Made by a program: the position numbers and the translations under genes. This document shows positions 19,603 through 28,370 of a stretch of DNA of 64,000 nucleotides, piece by piece (the stretch's first letter is position 1; each line of letters starts with the position of its first letter). Below the pieces are notes generated by a model that ran no database searches, was not told where the DNA came from, and saw only the letters and a list, made by a program, of their open reading frames with translations. The stretch comes from Agaricus subrufescens (taxonomy: Eukaryota; Basidiomycota; Agaricomycetes; Agaricales; Agaricaceae): contig CM057064.1 of assembly GCA_029945375.1 (NCBI GenBank), positions 558,001 through 622,000 of the forward strand, given 5' to 3'.

Positions 19603-21633
19603 CTAGTGTCCAAGTCCCAATAGTGGGACAGGAAAATCAATCACCTTTGGTGCCACAGCCTTGGTCAGAATGTCTGCCACTTGCTGATCAGTAGAAACAT
19701 AGAGGGGATCAATCATTCCTTCTTCTACAGCCTCCCGGAGCCAGTAGAACTGAAGATCCAGGTCTTTCATGCACCTGTGGTGCTCAGGATTCTTTGCCAC
19801 ACTGATTCCAGACTTGTTATCAACAAATAAAGTTGAAGCAAGTGTCTGGGGGTAGCCAAACTCGCTGAGAATGTTCCTGGTCCACTTGATCTCCTTTCCA
19901 GCCTCAACTGCAGCCACAAACTCGGCCTCAGTGCTCGAGAGAGTCACAAAGGGCTGACACTTTGAGGACCAGCCTACAGCAGCACCAGAGAGAATAGTCA
20001 CATATCCACCTGTAGCTCGACCTGTGGCCTTGCAGCCACCGTGAGAGGCATCGGAATAGGTGGTAAACAGTTCCCCAGAGTCACCACCTCTGTAGACAAG
20101 CTGGTAGTGCAGGGTGCCCTTCAAATAGTGAAGTAAATGCTTCTTTTTTTTTTTTTTTCAATGGCACCTCTCGGTGGACCTTTATTCCAAGTAGCTATTC
20201 GACATCCAGTTAGATACTCTGGGCATACTACAAGGAAATGGCAGCCATGACGCGTCGCCGATAAATACATTAGCCCCAAACAACATTATAATCATATATC
20301 GTATCCGGCGGAATTTGCATCGCCTCGAAGAAAAAGAAAAAGAAAACAATAAGGATAAAAAATAAATGATGGGCCGTAGGGAAAAGTGTACGAAGCGAGC
20401 CTTAGCTCAAGCAAACATAAAACACCTACATAACGGCCCGGATGCGCCCCTGATTTTCAAAGACAGGGCGGTTGCGGTCGCGCGCGAAGCGCAGCGAGCA
20501 CAGATGGTGGGTGCCGGTAAAACGTGCTCCCGTGAAAAGAATGACAAAGGCAGCTGGGTGCCTGAAAAGATCGTGGAGGGCTGGCCATCGCATAGAGTAG
20601 CCAGGGCCGGGAGAGAATGTCGAGGCAGCTGGGTGCCGGGAACGAATGAGGGAACCGGCTACAAAGTAGCCGGGGCCGGAAGGGACAGGATGGATAAGTC
20701 GGGGGGATTTTCGACTTTCCGAATGTTGGGTCGAAAGACCCGGAGCGTGAGGTCACGTCACAGAGTGATGCAACCACTCGGTGCCAGCTAAGAATAGCTG
20801 GCCAATGGTGGACGGACCCAGGGTAGGATCCGGCCAAGAAGGGGGAGGGGGAGCCACGCACAAGTGCGCAGCAAAGTGGTGGCTGCCAGAGAAATGACGA
20901 CCGGGAGGGATCAAGCAGCGCGATGCCGCTGAAAAATGGTGCACAGCGGGAGAGTCTCTTGAAGACACCGCAGCCCAGTGCGGGGGGGGATCGGACCGTC
21001 CGATGGGGAAAAAGAGGGGGGGGACGGCAAAAAATGGACGTGGTCGCATCCGACGTCCGTTGAGAGAAGGGAAGGTGGGCGCTGTGAGCGGCGCCGACGC
21101 GGTGGTGTCCGGAGGGTGTTGGCCAGTCCAGACGAGAGGGTGAAGTAAATGCTTCACTGCAAGCCAATGGGCAGGAGCAGGGTTATGATTGAATCTCCCA
21201 AGGTAGGAGACAGCATAAGCGATGTCGGGACAAGTCATGGTGGCGAGATACTGCAGGGCACCTACATCAGAGAGATAAGGAACTGATTTCATCTCAGCCT
21301 GCTCCTTGAGAGAGGGCACAATGTCGGAGAGCTCAGAACCAGGTGGAAGTGGGTTGGAAAGGGAGTTGGAATCATCCATATGGAATCGTTCTAGCAGCTC
21401 CTTGATGTAGTGCTCTTGTGAGAGCGAAATGGTGCGCTTAGAACAGTCCTGCTTCACCTGAATACCTAGTAGCAGAGTGGTAGACCCGAGATCTCGAAGT
21501 TTGAAGTGGCTAGACAGCTCAGAGACAGCAGCAGAGACAGCAGAATCGCTTTTAGACACCAGAGTTATATCATCAATGAAGACAGGCACTATGACCTTGA
21601 TGTCTCCCTTGGAATAAATGTAGATAGAGTTGT
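19603..21633 (-). pseudogene. Copia-A A3 RT/RNase H, split by HL-S#1
   Basis: RNase H (19603-20143) reads TYSDASHGGCKATGRATGG, SSTEAEFVAAVEAGKE and VDNKSGISVAKNPEHH, ending LLGLGH. The RT part (21140-21633) reads YIYSKGDIKVIVPVFIDDIT, LGSTTLLLGIQVKQD and SYLGRFNHNPAPAHWLAVKH. The two halves join at the HL-S target duplication. Confidence 0.88.
20144..21139 (-). mobile_element. HL-S#1, short non-autonomous retroposon (5'-truncated)
   Basis: A 996-bp element with poly(T) at its left end and the shared tail (GGTCCACCGAGAGGTGCCATTG). It is flanked by the 16-bp duplication gtgaagtaaatgcttc (20128-20143, 21140-21155). It has no recognisable protein; open frames of up to 236 codons are not kept in frame with the sister copy. 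It contains the perfect hairpins CCGGCTAC-AAA-GTAGCCGG (20655-20673) and GCCAGCTA-AGAA-TAGCTGGC (20783-20802). The 5' third seen in HL-S#2 is absent. Confidence 0.88.
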
Positions 21634-21950
21634 TGTTAGAATGCCCCAACCATTCAGTTATTAGAGTGACTGGACAATTTGTTTTGTGCATATCTCGACT
21701 TAGAGTAAAGCAGACGGTTCCGCTCACGTGATAGATTAGTCAGCACATGTTGAACTTGCCTGTGGACGACTTAGAAGTCTTTAGCTTCTTATACTTGTCC
21801 ACAGGTGAGCAATCTCTTTGTATTGTTGTTACAGCTTCTTATACTTGTCCACAGATTAACTGTGCTAATACTAGCTCAATTCTTATCCGATCCGCTCGAT
21901 ACTAGCATCGTTAGGATCGCCACTGTGAACTCTACGTTCTCGTTCCAACA
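21634..21950 (+). repeat. 5' LTR of copia A4 (317 bp)
   Basis: Complete A LTR, TGTTAGAATG to CGTTCCAACA, followed directly by the PBS GGTTATGGGCCCC (21951-21963). Nearly identical to the LTR at 45195-45511. Confidence 0.93.
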
Positions 21951-22737
21951 GGTTATGGGCCCCGGCTTCTAACAACCTACAAATCGACTTTTCATCCTTC
22001 AACCATCTTCAACTCAACACCTACTCTCTCCCTTTCCCTCCCCCCTCAAACTATTTTACTTCTCCTGCCCGCAATTTTGATCGTATGGCTTCGGGTTCGC
22101 CAGCGTTTGTTAAGCTCAACGGGGAGAACTATGCCATGTGGTCCGGCAAGATGGAGGCCTGGCTACGTGCCTCTGGCCTATGGAGACTTGTTTCAGGCAA
22201 GCAGAGTGCTCCCACCATTCCCTCTTCCCCTACTGCCCAGGATTTCGCTTCCCAGTCACTTTGGGAGGATAAACTCGATAAGGCTGCTGGCTGGCTCTAC
22301 TTAATGGTTGAAGAAGACCAAAGGGTGCATTTTGCAGGCATCCAGGACAATCCAATCAAGATGTGGGCTGCTCTGGAGGCTGTACATCGCCAGAAGAAGG
22401 CTGGAATGTGATTCAATGCCTATGATGAGCTGTTTAGCATCCGTAAACTCAAAGAGGAGTCCCTCCAGTCGCTTATAAACCGTGTAGAGGGCTGCAAACG
22501 TCGTCTGAAGGAGCTCAGACCGGAGAAATTCACTCTAGATGAGCTGGATGATGAGCTGGCCTCTATGGCACTCATTAGGGCGCTCCCGGACGAGTTTTCT
22601 GCTTTTACATCGTCTCTTTTGCTTATGGACAAGCTGGACAAGACCACAATTCATCAGGCCTTCGTTACAGAGGATATCCAGCGAAGGAAACGTGCTCAGG
22701 ACGCCTTGGGAGGCTCCCAGGCCCTGGCAGCGCGTTC

Positions 22738-22986
22738 TGTCAGGTGATGACAGGTCAAGTCATCTGACAGCTTTGGAGCTCTGAGTTCTCACGAGAAACT
22801 GCCTAGTGCCCCAGCCCCTGGAGTGGGCCTGCAGTAGTGAGTTCCAACTCTAGGCCTAGGGTACATATATATAATATCCTAGCTCCTATAATACCAAGAC
22901 CATGTAGCTCAGTGGTTAGAGCTCCCTGGTGCAATTGGGGTGGTCCCAGGTTCAAACCCTGGTGTGGTCACTTTTCCATCCTAACA
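22738..22986 (+). mobile_element. TG...CA element carrying a tRNA-Cys gene (solo-LTR-like), copy 1
   Basis: A 249-bp insertion running from TGTCAGG to CCTAACA with the perfect 5-bp target duplication CGTTC (22733-22737, 22987-22991), inserted in copia A4 gag. TG...CA ends and a 5-bp duplication are the marks of LTR-retrotransposon integration, so this is best read as a solo LTR or TRIM-like element. It encodes no protein. A tRNA-like gene fills its 3' third. Confidence 0.9.
22898..22970 (+). tRNA. tRNA-Cys(GCA)-like gene inside a mobile element, copy 1
   Basis: A complete cloverleaf can be drawn: acceptor GACCATG/TGTGGTC (with two G-T pairs), D arm GCTC-AGTGGTTA-GAGC, anticodon stem CCCTG/TGGGG with loop GTGCAAT (anticodon GCA), a 5-nt variable loop, and T arm CCAGG-TTCAAAC-CCTGG. 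Length is 73 nt, no intron. Box A (TAGCTCAGTGG) and box B (GGTTCAAACCC) are present, with a TTTT terminator right after. Base 73 is A, whereas tRNA-Cys normally has U73, so charging with cysteine is doubtful. Confidence 0.85.
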
Positions 22987-23276
22987 CGTTCTGGCTTCAA
23001 AAACGCGTTGGAGACCTGCGATTTCTGTGGGAGGACTGGTCACAAGGTGGCTAACTGCTGGACGTTCGAAAAAGCGAAGAAACGCGCTCAGGAGGATGCT
23101 CAGAAGCCCAGAACTCGAGGAAACAAGGCCAACAAGGCCCAGGACAGCTCCAATGACTCCCCCACCGCTTCCGGAAGCTCTAGCTCAACTCCTGGTGCCG
23201 AAAAAGCGCAGAGAGTCTGAGAATTTGCTGGAAATGCAAGTGCCCCCTCCCCTACCTCTTCCCCTTCGCTCTCTGC

Positions 23277-23424
23277 TGTTAGACTGCCCCAACAGTCTTG
23301 TATATGGACTTAGAGATGGTACGACTTTCTGATCATGTGATATATTAGTAAGCACATGTTGAACTTGTCTGTGAACGCTCTAGAAGCCTTTAGCTTCTTA
23401 GACTTGTTCACAGGTGAGTATAGA
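23277..23424 (+). repeat. 5' LTR of copia B4, left part
   Basis: The B LTR starts TGTTAGACTGCCCC without the 24-bp duplication and is cut after cacaggtgagtataga by LINE copy 2. It continues at 31486-31626. It is inserted in copia A4 gag after ctctgc. Confidence 0.92.
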
Positions 23425-23519
23425 TTTTTTTTTTTTTTTTTTGTAATCAATGGGATTTATTTCAAAATCGACCTTAAGGGTGCCATAACGCGTTCCCCGT
23501 ACTTTACATCGCCTGTACA

Positions 23520-26500
23520 CTACCTCTGTCGGCTCGAGACATTACATGAAAAAACAAACAACAAATGAGCAAAAGAAACGTATCCAGCGGACTTGGTCAA
23601 CGCTATATGAGAAAGAGAAAAAGAAAAAGAAGAGAGAACGATCGCTTGGGATACAAGTACATTACTGCAGAACAAGAGGAAAAGAAATCGTTCGAATACA
23701 AGCACAAAGAAAAGAAACTCCTTGCACCTTTTGAAAACATTCCGCCGAGTCCACGGCTTCATCTCCGTTACCGAGTTCATAAACACCTCCCTCCATTCAT
23801 CCGCCTCGAACACGGTTTCAAACTGGCTCATAATCGTCTCATGGTAAAAGATTGGCCCCGTTAGAAGAGGACGCTTACGCTTCCTCCTCTCTATGTTCTC
23901 GTCCTTCCGTTGCTGGTATACCTGCTTGTAATACGCAGGCCAGTCGGATTCGCATACTCGTGGCATTCGCGGAAGATCTGAGTCGTCTTCAAAAGCAAAC
24001 GCCTTAGGATTGTCGGTCAGGAAGAGGATGAGACCTTGGATGGATTCGATCCCGCCAATAGAGTAGTGCTCTGCCCTTCTGATGAATAGGGGGCAGATGT
24101 TAAGGATATGCTGACGCGTCTCCAGTGAGTTGGGGGAGCAGGGGCACGTCTTGAACGGTTCGTTCGGAAAGAATCTGGCGCGATAGGATCCGATTGGGGC
24201 ATGGTTGGTGATTGTGCGCACAAGACGAGCACACAAAGGGGAGTTATGAGCGACTGAGACCCCGCCGTAGTTGCGGAGCCATAAGCCTAGATTGAGGTGA
24301 GTTGGTTTGTCAACTGTGAACTTACAACTGTTTTCGTGATCAGCGGCACCGCCCTGTTTTAACTGATCCGAATTGTCTGAGCCAGCGGCACCGCCCTGTT
24401 TTAACCGGCCAGACTTCTTCTTCCCCGGACGGAGTTGATAGTCTGGGTAGGAGGCGTCCTGCCTCAACATCCCAGTCCCGAAACTACCGTTGTGAAATTC
24501 ATCATGCAGAGCAAAGGGGGAGGTGGCTAGCCCCGCTCTCAATTCCCTGCTTGATACCCAAAAGTGATCCGGATATGAAGCGCAATGCTTCAACCTCTCA
24601 GATTCAACTTTGCAGGATTTTGTGTCGAACCAACCGTGTCCCTTGAAGCACGGCCGGTTTGTTGGGTCATCGAACCCTTGTTGCCATAACGCGATCGCAG
24701 ATTTGGTGGTCTCGCTTCTGGCCCATCTGTATGACGCGGATTGAGGAAACTGGATCCCCGCCCAAGTGAAGGTTTGCTCTTTTCTAGTGTTCCAATAAGC
24801 CTGATACGCCGCCGGCTGAAGGCCAACATTGCTATCCGGTGGTCGAGTTGCCCAACTCTCTCTGAAGCCCTTCACGCAAATATCCACTGATGGGAATTTG
24901 GTTACTAGAGCCTCAAACATGAGCGAGACGGCAATCGACAATTGACTACCGAATGGCTTTGATGAAACCGCCATAAGTTCGCGAACGATGGACGGGGATG
25001 TGGTGTAGAGAATGACTCGTTTGACGTCAAGTCCTTTCTCTAGTTTGCGATACGCTTTGAGGAGGCCGAGGAATGCGGACCATCCTACAAGTGTTTCCTT
25101 CGTGACTCTGCGTCCAGCGGCACGGGTTTTGGACGATATCGTTTTATCATTAAAGACTGTGGATAAAGCAATGTGGGAGTGACTCTGATTCTCCAGGGGA
25201 TGGGAGGGATCAAATGGATTGAGGACACCGGCTGTGATGACGTGGAGATCGCTAGTGTTGTGAATATTCGCCCCGTGAATGTCGAGGTGATAGAGAAAAG
25301 AGTCGTCCTTATCCGTAGGGGGTTGGATGAATTTGATGCGGTCCGGGCATCGGTCGATGAGTCGATGGCCCAGTTTGATGTGCTCGGAGAGGGGGTGGAA
25401 GATCTCCTTGCATGGGACGTTGATGATGGAGTCGAGGGGAGACTTCATCTTCTGTCGGATTGCCTCGGTTTTGAATTCCAAGGAGTTGTGATGAAGGGTC
25501 GAGCCCTTGGCTTTCCGCCGTTCTATGAGTGTAAGAACGGGATGGTTAGGGTGGAGCGTGTTGAGACGGATGTTGGATCGCTCATACAGCTTCTTGAGGG
25601 TGATGGAGATGGGCATGAGGCCAGCCACGGCACTCATTCCACCTATAGGAGTAGTTCGGAACGCGCCTGTAATCCAGCGAGCTCCTTGGGAGTGGGTGAG
25701 TTCGACCATTTTGACGTTGGTCCTGAAACATCGGGTCCCCGGAATGTACCAGCAGCGAAGCCCAAAGGTCGCTATTGGTTGGACGCACGAGATGTATAGC
25801 GTGCGTTTTTGCTTGACGGTGAGTCCACGCGCTGAGTTGCCAAGGGATTTCATGCAGCGAACTGCAGAAATAGATTTCGTGGCATAGAATTTGACGTGTT
25901 CCTTGAAGGTGAGGTTGCGGTCAAACATTATTCCGAGATACCTCCAGATTGTTTTGGGGGTAAGAGGGTTGGTTGAAGTAAAGGGGGCAAACCCGAGAGG
26001 GAGAGGTGGGTCAGCCGAGTGATAGTTGCGGGCGGAATCCGCGAAGTTGAAGAGTTCCGTCTTTGAATGTTCCATGATCAGACCAAAGTCGGTGAGAATG
26101 GAAGTTATTTGGGCGTACGCCTCTTTAAGAGAGTCCAAAACGTCCAATCTACAATCCCCAGTTGCAACAAGTAGTCCGTCGTCAACAAAAGAAAGAAAAG
26201 CAGTTAAAGGAAAATGAATATGAGAATCCTCGTCCGATAACCATAAGTCCAGAAGATGGAAAACAGGAGCTAAATACAATGCAGAAAGAATTGGAGAAAG
26301 CGCACTACCTTGTCCTACACCTACATCAGAGTCGAAGAAAGGAGAGGTTAAATTGTTAATAGAATATTGAGTCTTTCGGCCAACTAAATAATTAGAAAAG
26401 AAAGAAACGACTTTGTTCGCAAAACCAAAATGTTCGATGATTTTAGAAAGAGCGATATGATTAAGAGAAGGGAAAAATTGGGCAACATCGAACGCAATGA

Positions 26501-28370
26501 CTGACGTTACCTTTTTGTTGGACCACCCGGCACGAACGTGATGTGTAAGGGCAGTGGCCGCGTCTTCGACAGACCGTTGGATGATACCACCAGTCTGGCA
26601 TGGATGGATGGCTCCGCTCTCGACTCCTTCGAACTGGAGTCGTTGAGCGATCATCTTTTCAATGAGCTTCCCCATTGTGTTGAGTAAGACGATGGGCCGG
26701 AATGACTTGGCCTTGTCATAGGAAGGTTTGCCTGGCTTCGGAATGATGACCGATGTCGAGGCTTTGAAGTGTTTGGGCCAATGTCCTATGTCGATGCAGG
26801 CATTAGCGATCTTGACTACTAGCTCACATACTGCGTCACTGCATGCGAGCAGTTTCCAAATCCTCCATGAGACGTGATCAGGCCCTGGGGCCGTGTTCTT
26901 GGCGCATCCTTTGAGACCGTCGTGGAATTCCTGGATCGAGAACTGGGGCCATTCTCTCTCCGGTAGCTTGTCTACGTTTGCCGTGAATTTCTCCAGGTTG
27001 ATGGAGCGATTATTGGCGGAGTTGTATGTGGAGTGAAGAGTGTCGAATAACTTCTCGGGGGAATTACACGACGATCCTTGATTATCTAGAATGGCCTTGA
27101 CAGCCGGTAGTTTGCGTTCGCGCACCCAAGGCATGAGGTCCCAAGGTCGCTTGTTGTCAGTCGCCATTTCTTCGATTTTCTTGTCGAAGTGTTCGCGTTT
27201 AGCTTTTCGAATGGTTCTTTTGAGATTGCCCCTTTCGACGTGATTTCGAGACCCCCCGTTCTTCTTCATCCTCTGATAGGCCTCCTTACACTCCAAGTTC
27301 CACCACTTCTTCCCATGTCGACTTGGTTTCCTTTCCTCCGCAAACTTCAACCACGCACTCTCAAACGTTGCTTCCGTCTGCTCCATAATTGCTACCAGCT
27401 CTCCCAACGACCCCGGTGCCTCTTTCCGCCCTAGCTTCCCTAGCTCCATAGCGATCATATTGACGTAGTCCTTTTCTTCTTCCGAAAAAGCCTCGATTTT
27501 GAACTTTCCTCTTAGTTCCGGTTCTTCTCCTAAGATGGGTACCTCGATTTGAAGGGGTCGGTGGTCTGAGCCCCACCGTTCCGCTTCGTTGGTCTTGATT
27601 TCATAATAAAATCCCTGTGTGTTAATAATGCCCGCCGAAGCGAACACCAAGTCTATTACAGATGCCCTTGAACTGGGGTCATCCGGGATTCGAGTTGGCT
27701 CCCCTCCGTTAGAGGGAAACACGTATTGAATTTCAAGATTAGTGCATAGATCTTTGAGGCGCATATATGGGGAGGAGGGCCGTACTTGTGACGCCGCTCC
27801 ATTGTCCCATTCCCGGTCTTGGATATTGAAATCCCCGGCGCAGAGTGATATTTTAGGGAAATTTTCACTTACTGCTGTTAGTTGGTGTACCGCGGCATGT
27901 GATTGGCCGTCGTTGTACACATTGAGGATGTTGAACTCATTCGGTATACTGCTTCGAGGTCGATTAAGGTGAAGTGTGACTAGTGACACGTCTCTGTGTT
28001 TGATGACGTCAGAGCGAAGCTGTGGTCTGAAAACGTCAAGTCTTTTGTTTATGTAAGTCAAGACCCTTCGTTCGGGCCTTAACTCATCAGTATTGTCGAA
28101 CGCCTCAGTAAAAGGAGTCCATGAGGGGTGAATAGGGGGGCCAAAGGCCATATCCCCCATCTTGTTTTTAGTGGATGGTTGCCTGCGCACACCTTTCCAC
28201 CCGGGTTCCTGGAACATGATAATGTCCACATACCCGGCCCATTTGTCAAGCACCGTAGAAGTGGTTTCCCAGCTTTTACGTGCATTAAAAGAAATAATAG
28301 AAAGATTACTTAACGAGTGTGATGCGGGTTTTCGATTTCCGCTTGAGTGAGAGTGGTTGTCGCTATTCAT
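23520..28370 (-). CDS. LINE ORF2: endonuclease/reverse transcriptase, 1,616 aa
   Basis: The enzyme that nicks DNA and copies element RNA at the nick. The APE-type endonuclease (residues 20-275) has SFNARK (N29), FQEPGW (E55), AGDFN (D180), VIDLVF (D240) and GSDHRP (D269-H270). The RT (about 540-830) has SFRPIVLLNT, AFDVAQFFPSLNH (D628), GVGQGSALSPIL and SFVDDG (D730-D731). An RNase H-like region (about 1060-1180) seems to lack the acidic residues (LYTTSPS where sDs is usual). The C-terminal zinc motif is C1409-x-C1411-x9-H1421-x4-C1426. A duplicated LKQGGAA motif lies at about 1323-1345. The start at 28370 overlaps the ORF1 stop as ATGA. The last 80 or so residues are unusually hydrophobic. 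No inactivating lesion was seen. Confidence 0.95.
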   Translation of the reverse strand: MNSDNHSHSSGNRKPASHSLSNLSIISFNARKSWETTSTVLDKWAGYVDIIMFQEPGWKGVRRQPSTKNKMGDMAFGPPIHPSWTPFTEAFDNTDELRPERRVLTYINKRLDVFRPQLRSDVIKHRDVSLVTLHLNRPRSSIPNEFNILNVYNDGQSHAAVHQLTAVSENFPKISLCAGDFNIQDREWDNGAASQVRPSSPYMRLKDLCTNLEIQYVFPSNGGEPTRIPDDPSSRASVIDLVFASAGIINTQGFYYEIKTNEAERWGSDHRPLQIEVPILGEEPELRGKFKIEAFSEEEKDYVNMIAMELGKLGRKEAPGSLGELVAIMEQTEATFESAWLKFAEERKPSRHGKKWWNLECKEAYQRMKKNGGSRNHVERGNLKRTIRKAKREHFDKKIEEMATDNKRPWDLMPWVRERKLPAVKAILDNQGSSCNSPEKLFDTLHSTYNSANNRSINLEKFTANVDKLPEREWPQFSIQEFHDGLKGCAKNTAPGPDHVSWRIWKLLACSDAVCELVVKIANACIDIGHWPKHFKASTSVIIPKPGKPSYDKAKSFRPIVLLNTMGKLIEKMIAQRLQFEGVESGAIHPCQTGGIIQRSVEDAATALTHHVRAGWSNKKVTSVIAFDVAQFFPSLNHIALSKIIEHFGFANKVVSFFSNYLVGRKTQYSINNLTSPFFDSDVGVGQGSALSPILSALYLAPVFHLLDLWLSDEDSHIHFPLTAFLSFVDDGLLVATGDCRLDVLDSLKEAYAQITSILTDFGLIMEHSKTELFNFADSARNYHSADPPLPLGFAPFTSTNPLTPKTIWRYLGIMFDRNLTFKEHVKFYATKSISAVRCMKSLGNSARGLTVKQKRTLYISCVQPIATFGLRCWYIPGTRCFRTNVKMVELTHSQGARWITGAFRTTPIGGMSAVAGLMPISITLKKLYERSNIRLNTLHPNHPVLTLIERRKAKGSTLHHNSLEFKTEAIRQKMKSPLDSIINVPCKEIFHPLSEHIKLGHRLIDRCPDRIKFIQPPTDKDDSFLYHLDIHGANIHNTSDLHVITAGVLNPFDPSHPLENQSHSHIALSTVFNDKTISSKTRAAGRRVTKETLVGWSAFLGLLKAYRKLEKGLDVKRVILYTTSPSIVRELMAVSSKPFGSQLSIAVSLMFEALVTKFPSVDICVKGFRESWATRPPDSNVGLQPAAYQAYWNTRKEQTFTWAGIQFPQSASYRWARSETTKSAIALWQQGFDDPTNRPCFKGHGWFDTKSCKVESERLKHCASYPDHFWVSSRELRAGLATSPFALHDEFHNGSFGTGMLRQDASYPDYQLRPGKKKSGRLKQGGAAGSDNSDQLKQGGAADHENSCKFTVDKPTHLNLGLWLRNYGGVSVAHNSPLCARLVRTITNHAPIGSYRARFFPNEPFKTCPCSPNSLETRQHILNICPLFIRRAEHYSIGGIESIQGLILFLTDNPKAFAFEDDSDLPRMPRVCESDWPAYYKQVYQQRKDENIERRKRKRPLLTGPIFYHETIMSQFETVFEADEWREVFMNSVTEMKPWTRRNVFKRCKEFLFFVLVFERFLFLLFCSNVLVSQAIVLSSFSFSLSHIALTKSAGYVSFAHLLFVFSCNVSSRQR

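Larger units (their letters stand above)
19265..21633 (-). mobile_element. Copia-A copy A3, 3' part (LTR, RNase H, part of RT)
   Basis: A minus-strand element with 3' LTR 19265-19581, PPT, RNase H and part of RT, split by HL-S#1 (20144-21139). At 21633 it is interrupted by the LTR of plus-strand copia A4, within the codons for NSIYIYSKGD. The remaining 5' part was not found adjoining. Confidence 0.87.
22085..23276 (+). pseudogene. Copia-A A4 gag, broken
   Basis: Starts at ATG 22085 (MASGSPAFVKLNGENYAMWS). The gag domain runs to the knuckle CDFCGRTGHKVANC. Breaks are a TGA at 22409-22411 replacing CGA (GMRFNAYDE in sister copies), the 249-bp tRNA-LTR inserted at 22738, a TGA near 23218 replacing an Arg codon, and the copia-B LTR inserted at 23277 just before protease. 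The leader 21964-22084 has no gene. Confidence 0.9.

Noticed and set aside
20457..21167. Long open frames in HL-S as a protein-coding gene
   Set aside because: They are Pro/Ser/His-rich, exist on several frames and both strands of a GC-rich sequence, and the frame is not kept between the two copies.
21800..21835. A spliceosomal intron between the LTR direct repeats (CACAG/GTGAGC...TTACAG)
   Set aside because: The putative intron would be about 30 nt in both families, too short for fungal splicing, and it is explained by the tandem repeat ending in CACAG.
22898..22970. Reading the tRNA-Cys-like gene as an ordinary host tRNA gene
   Set aside because: The same 73 nt recur three times at a fixed place in a 249-bp unit with its own target duplications, so it belongs to a mobile element. 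A73 also argues against a standard tRNA-Cys.
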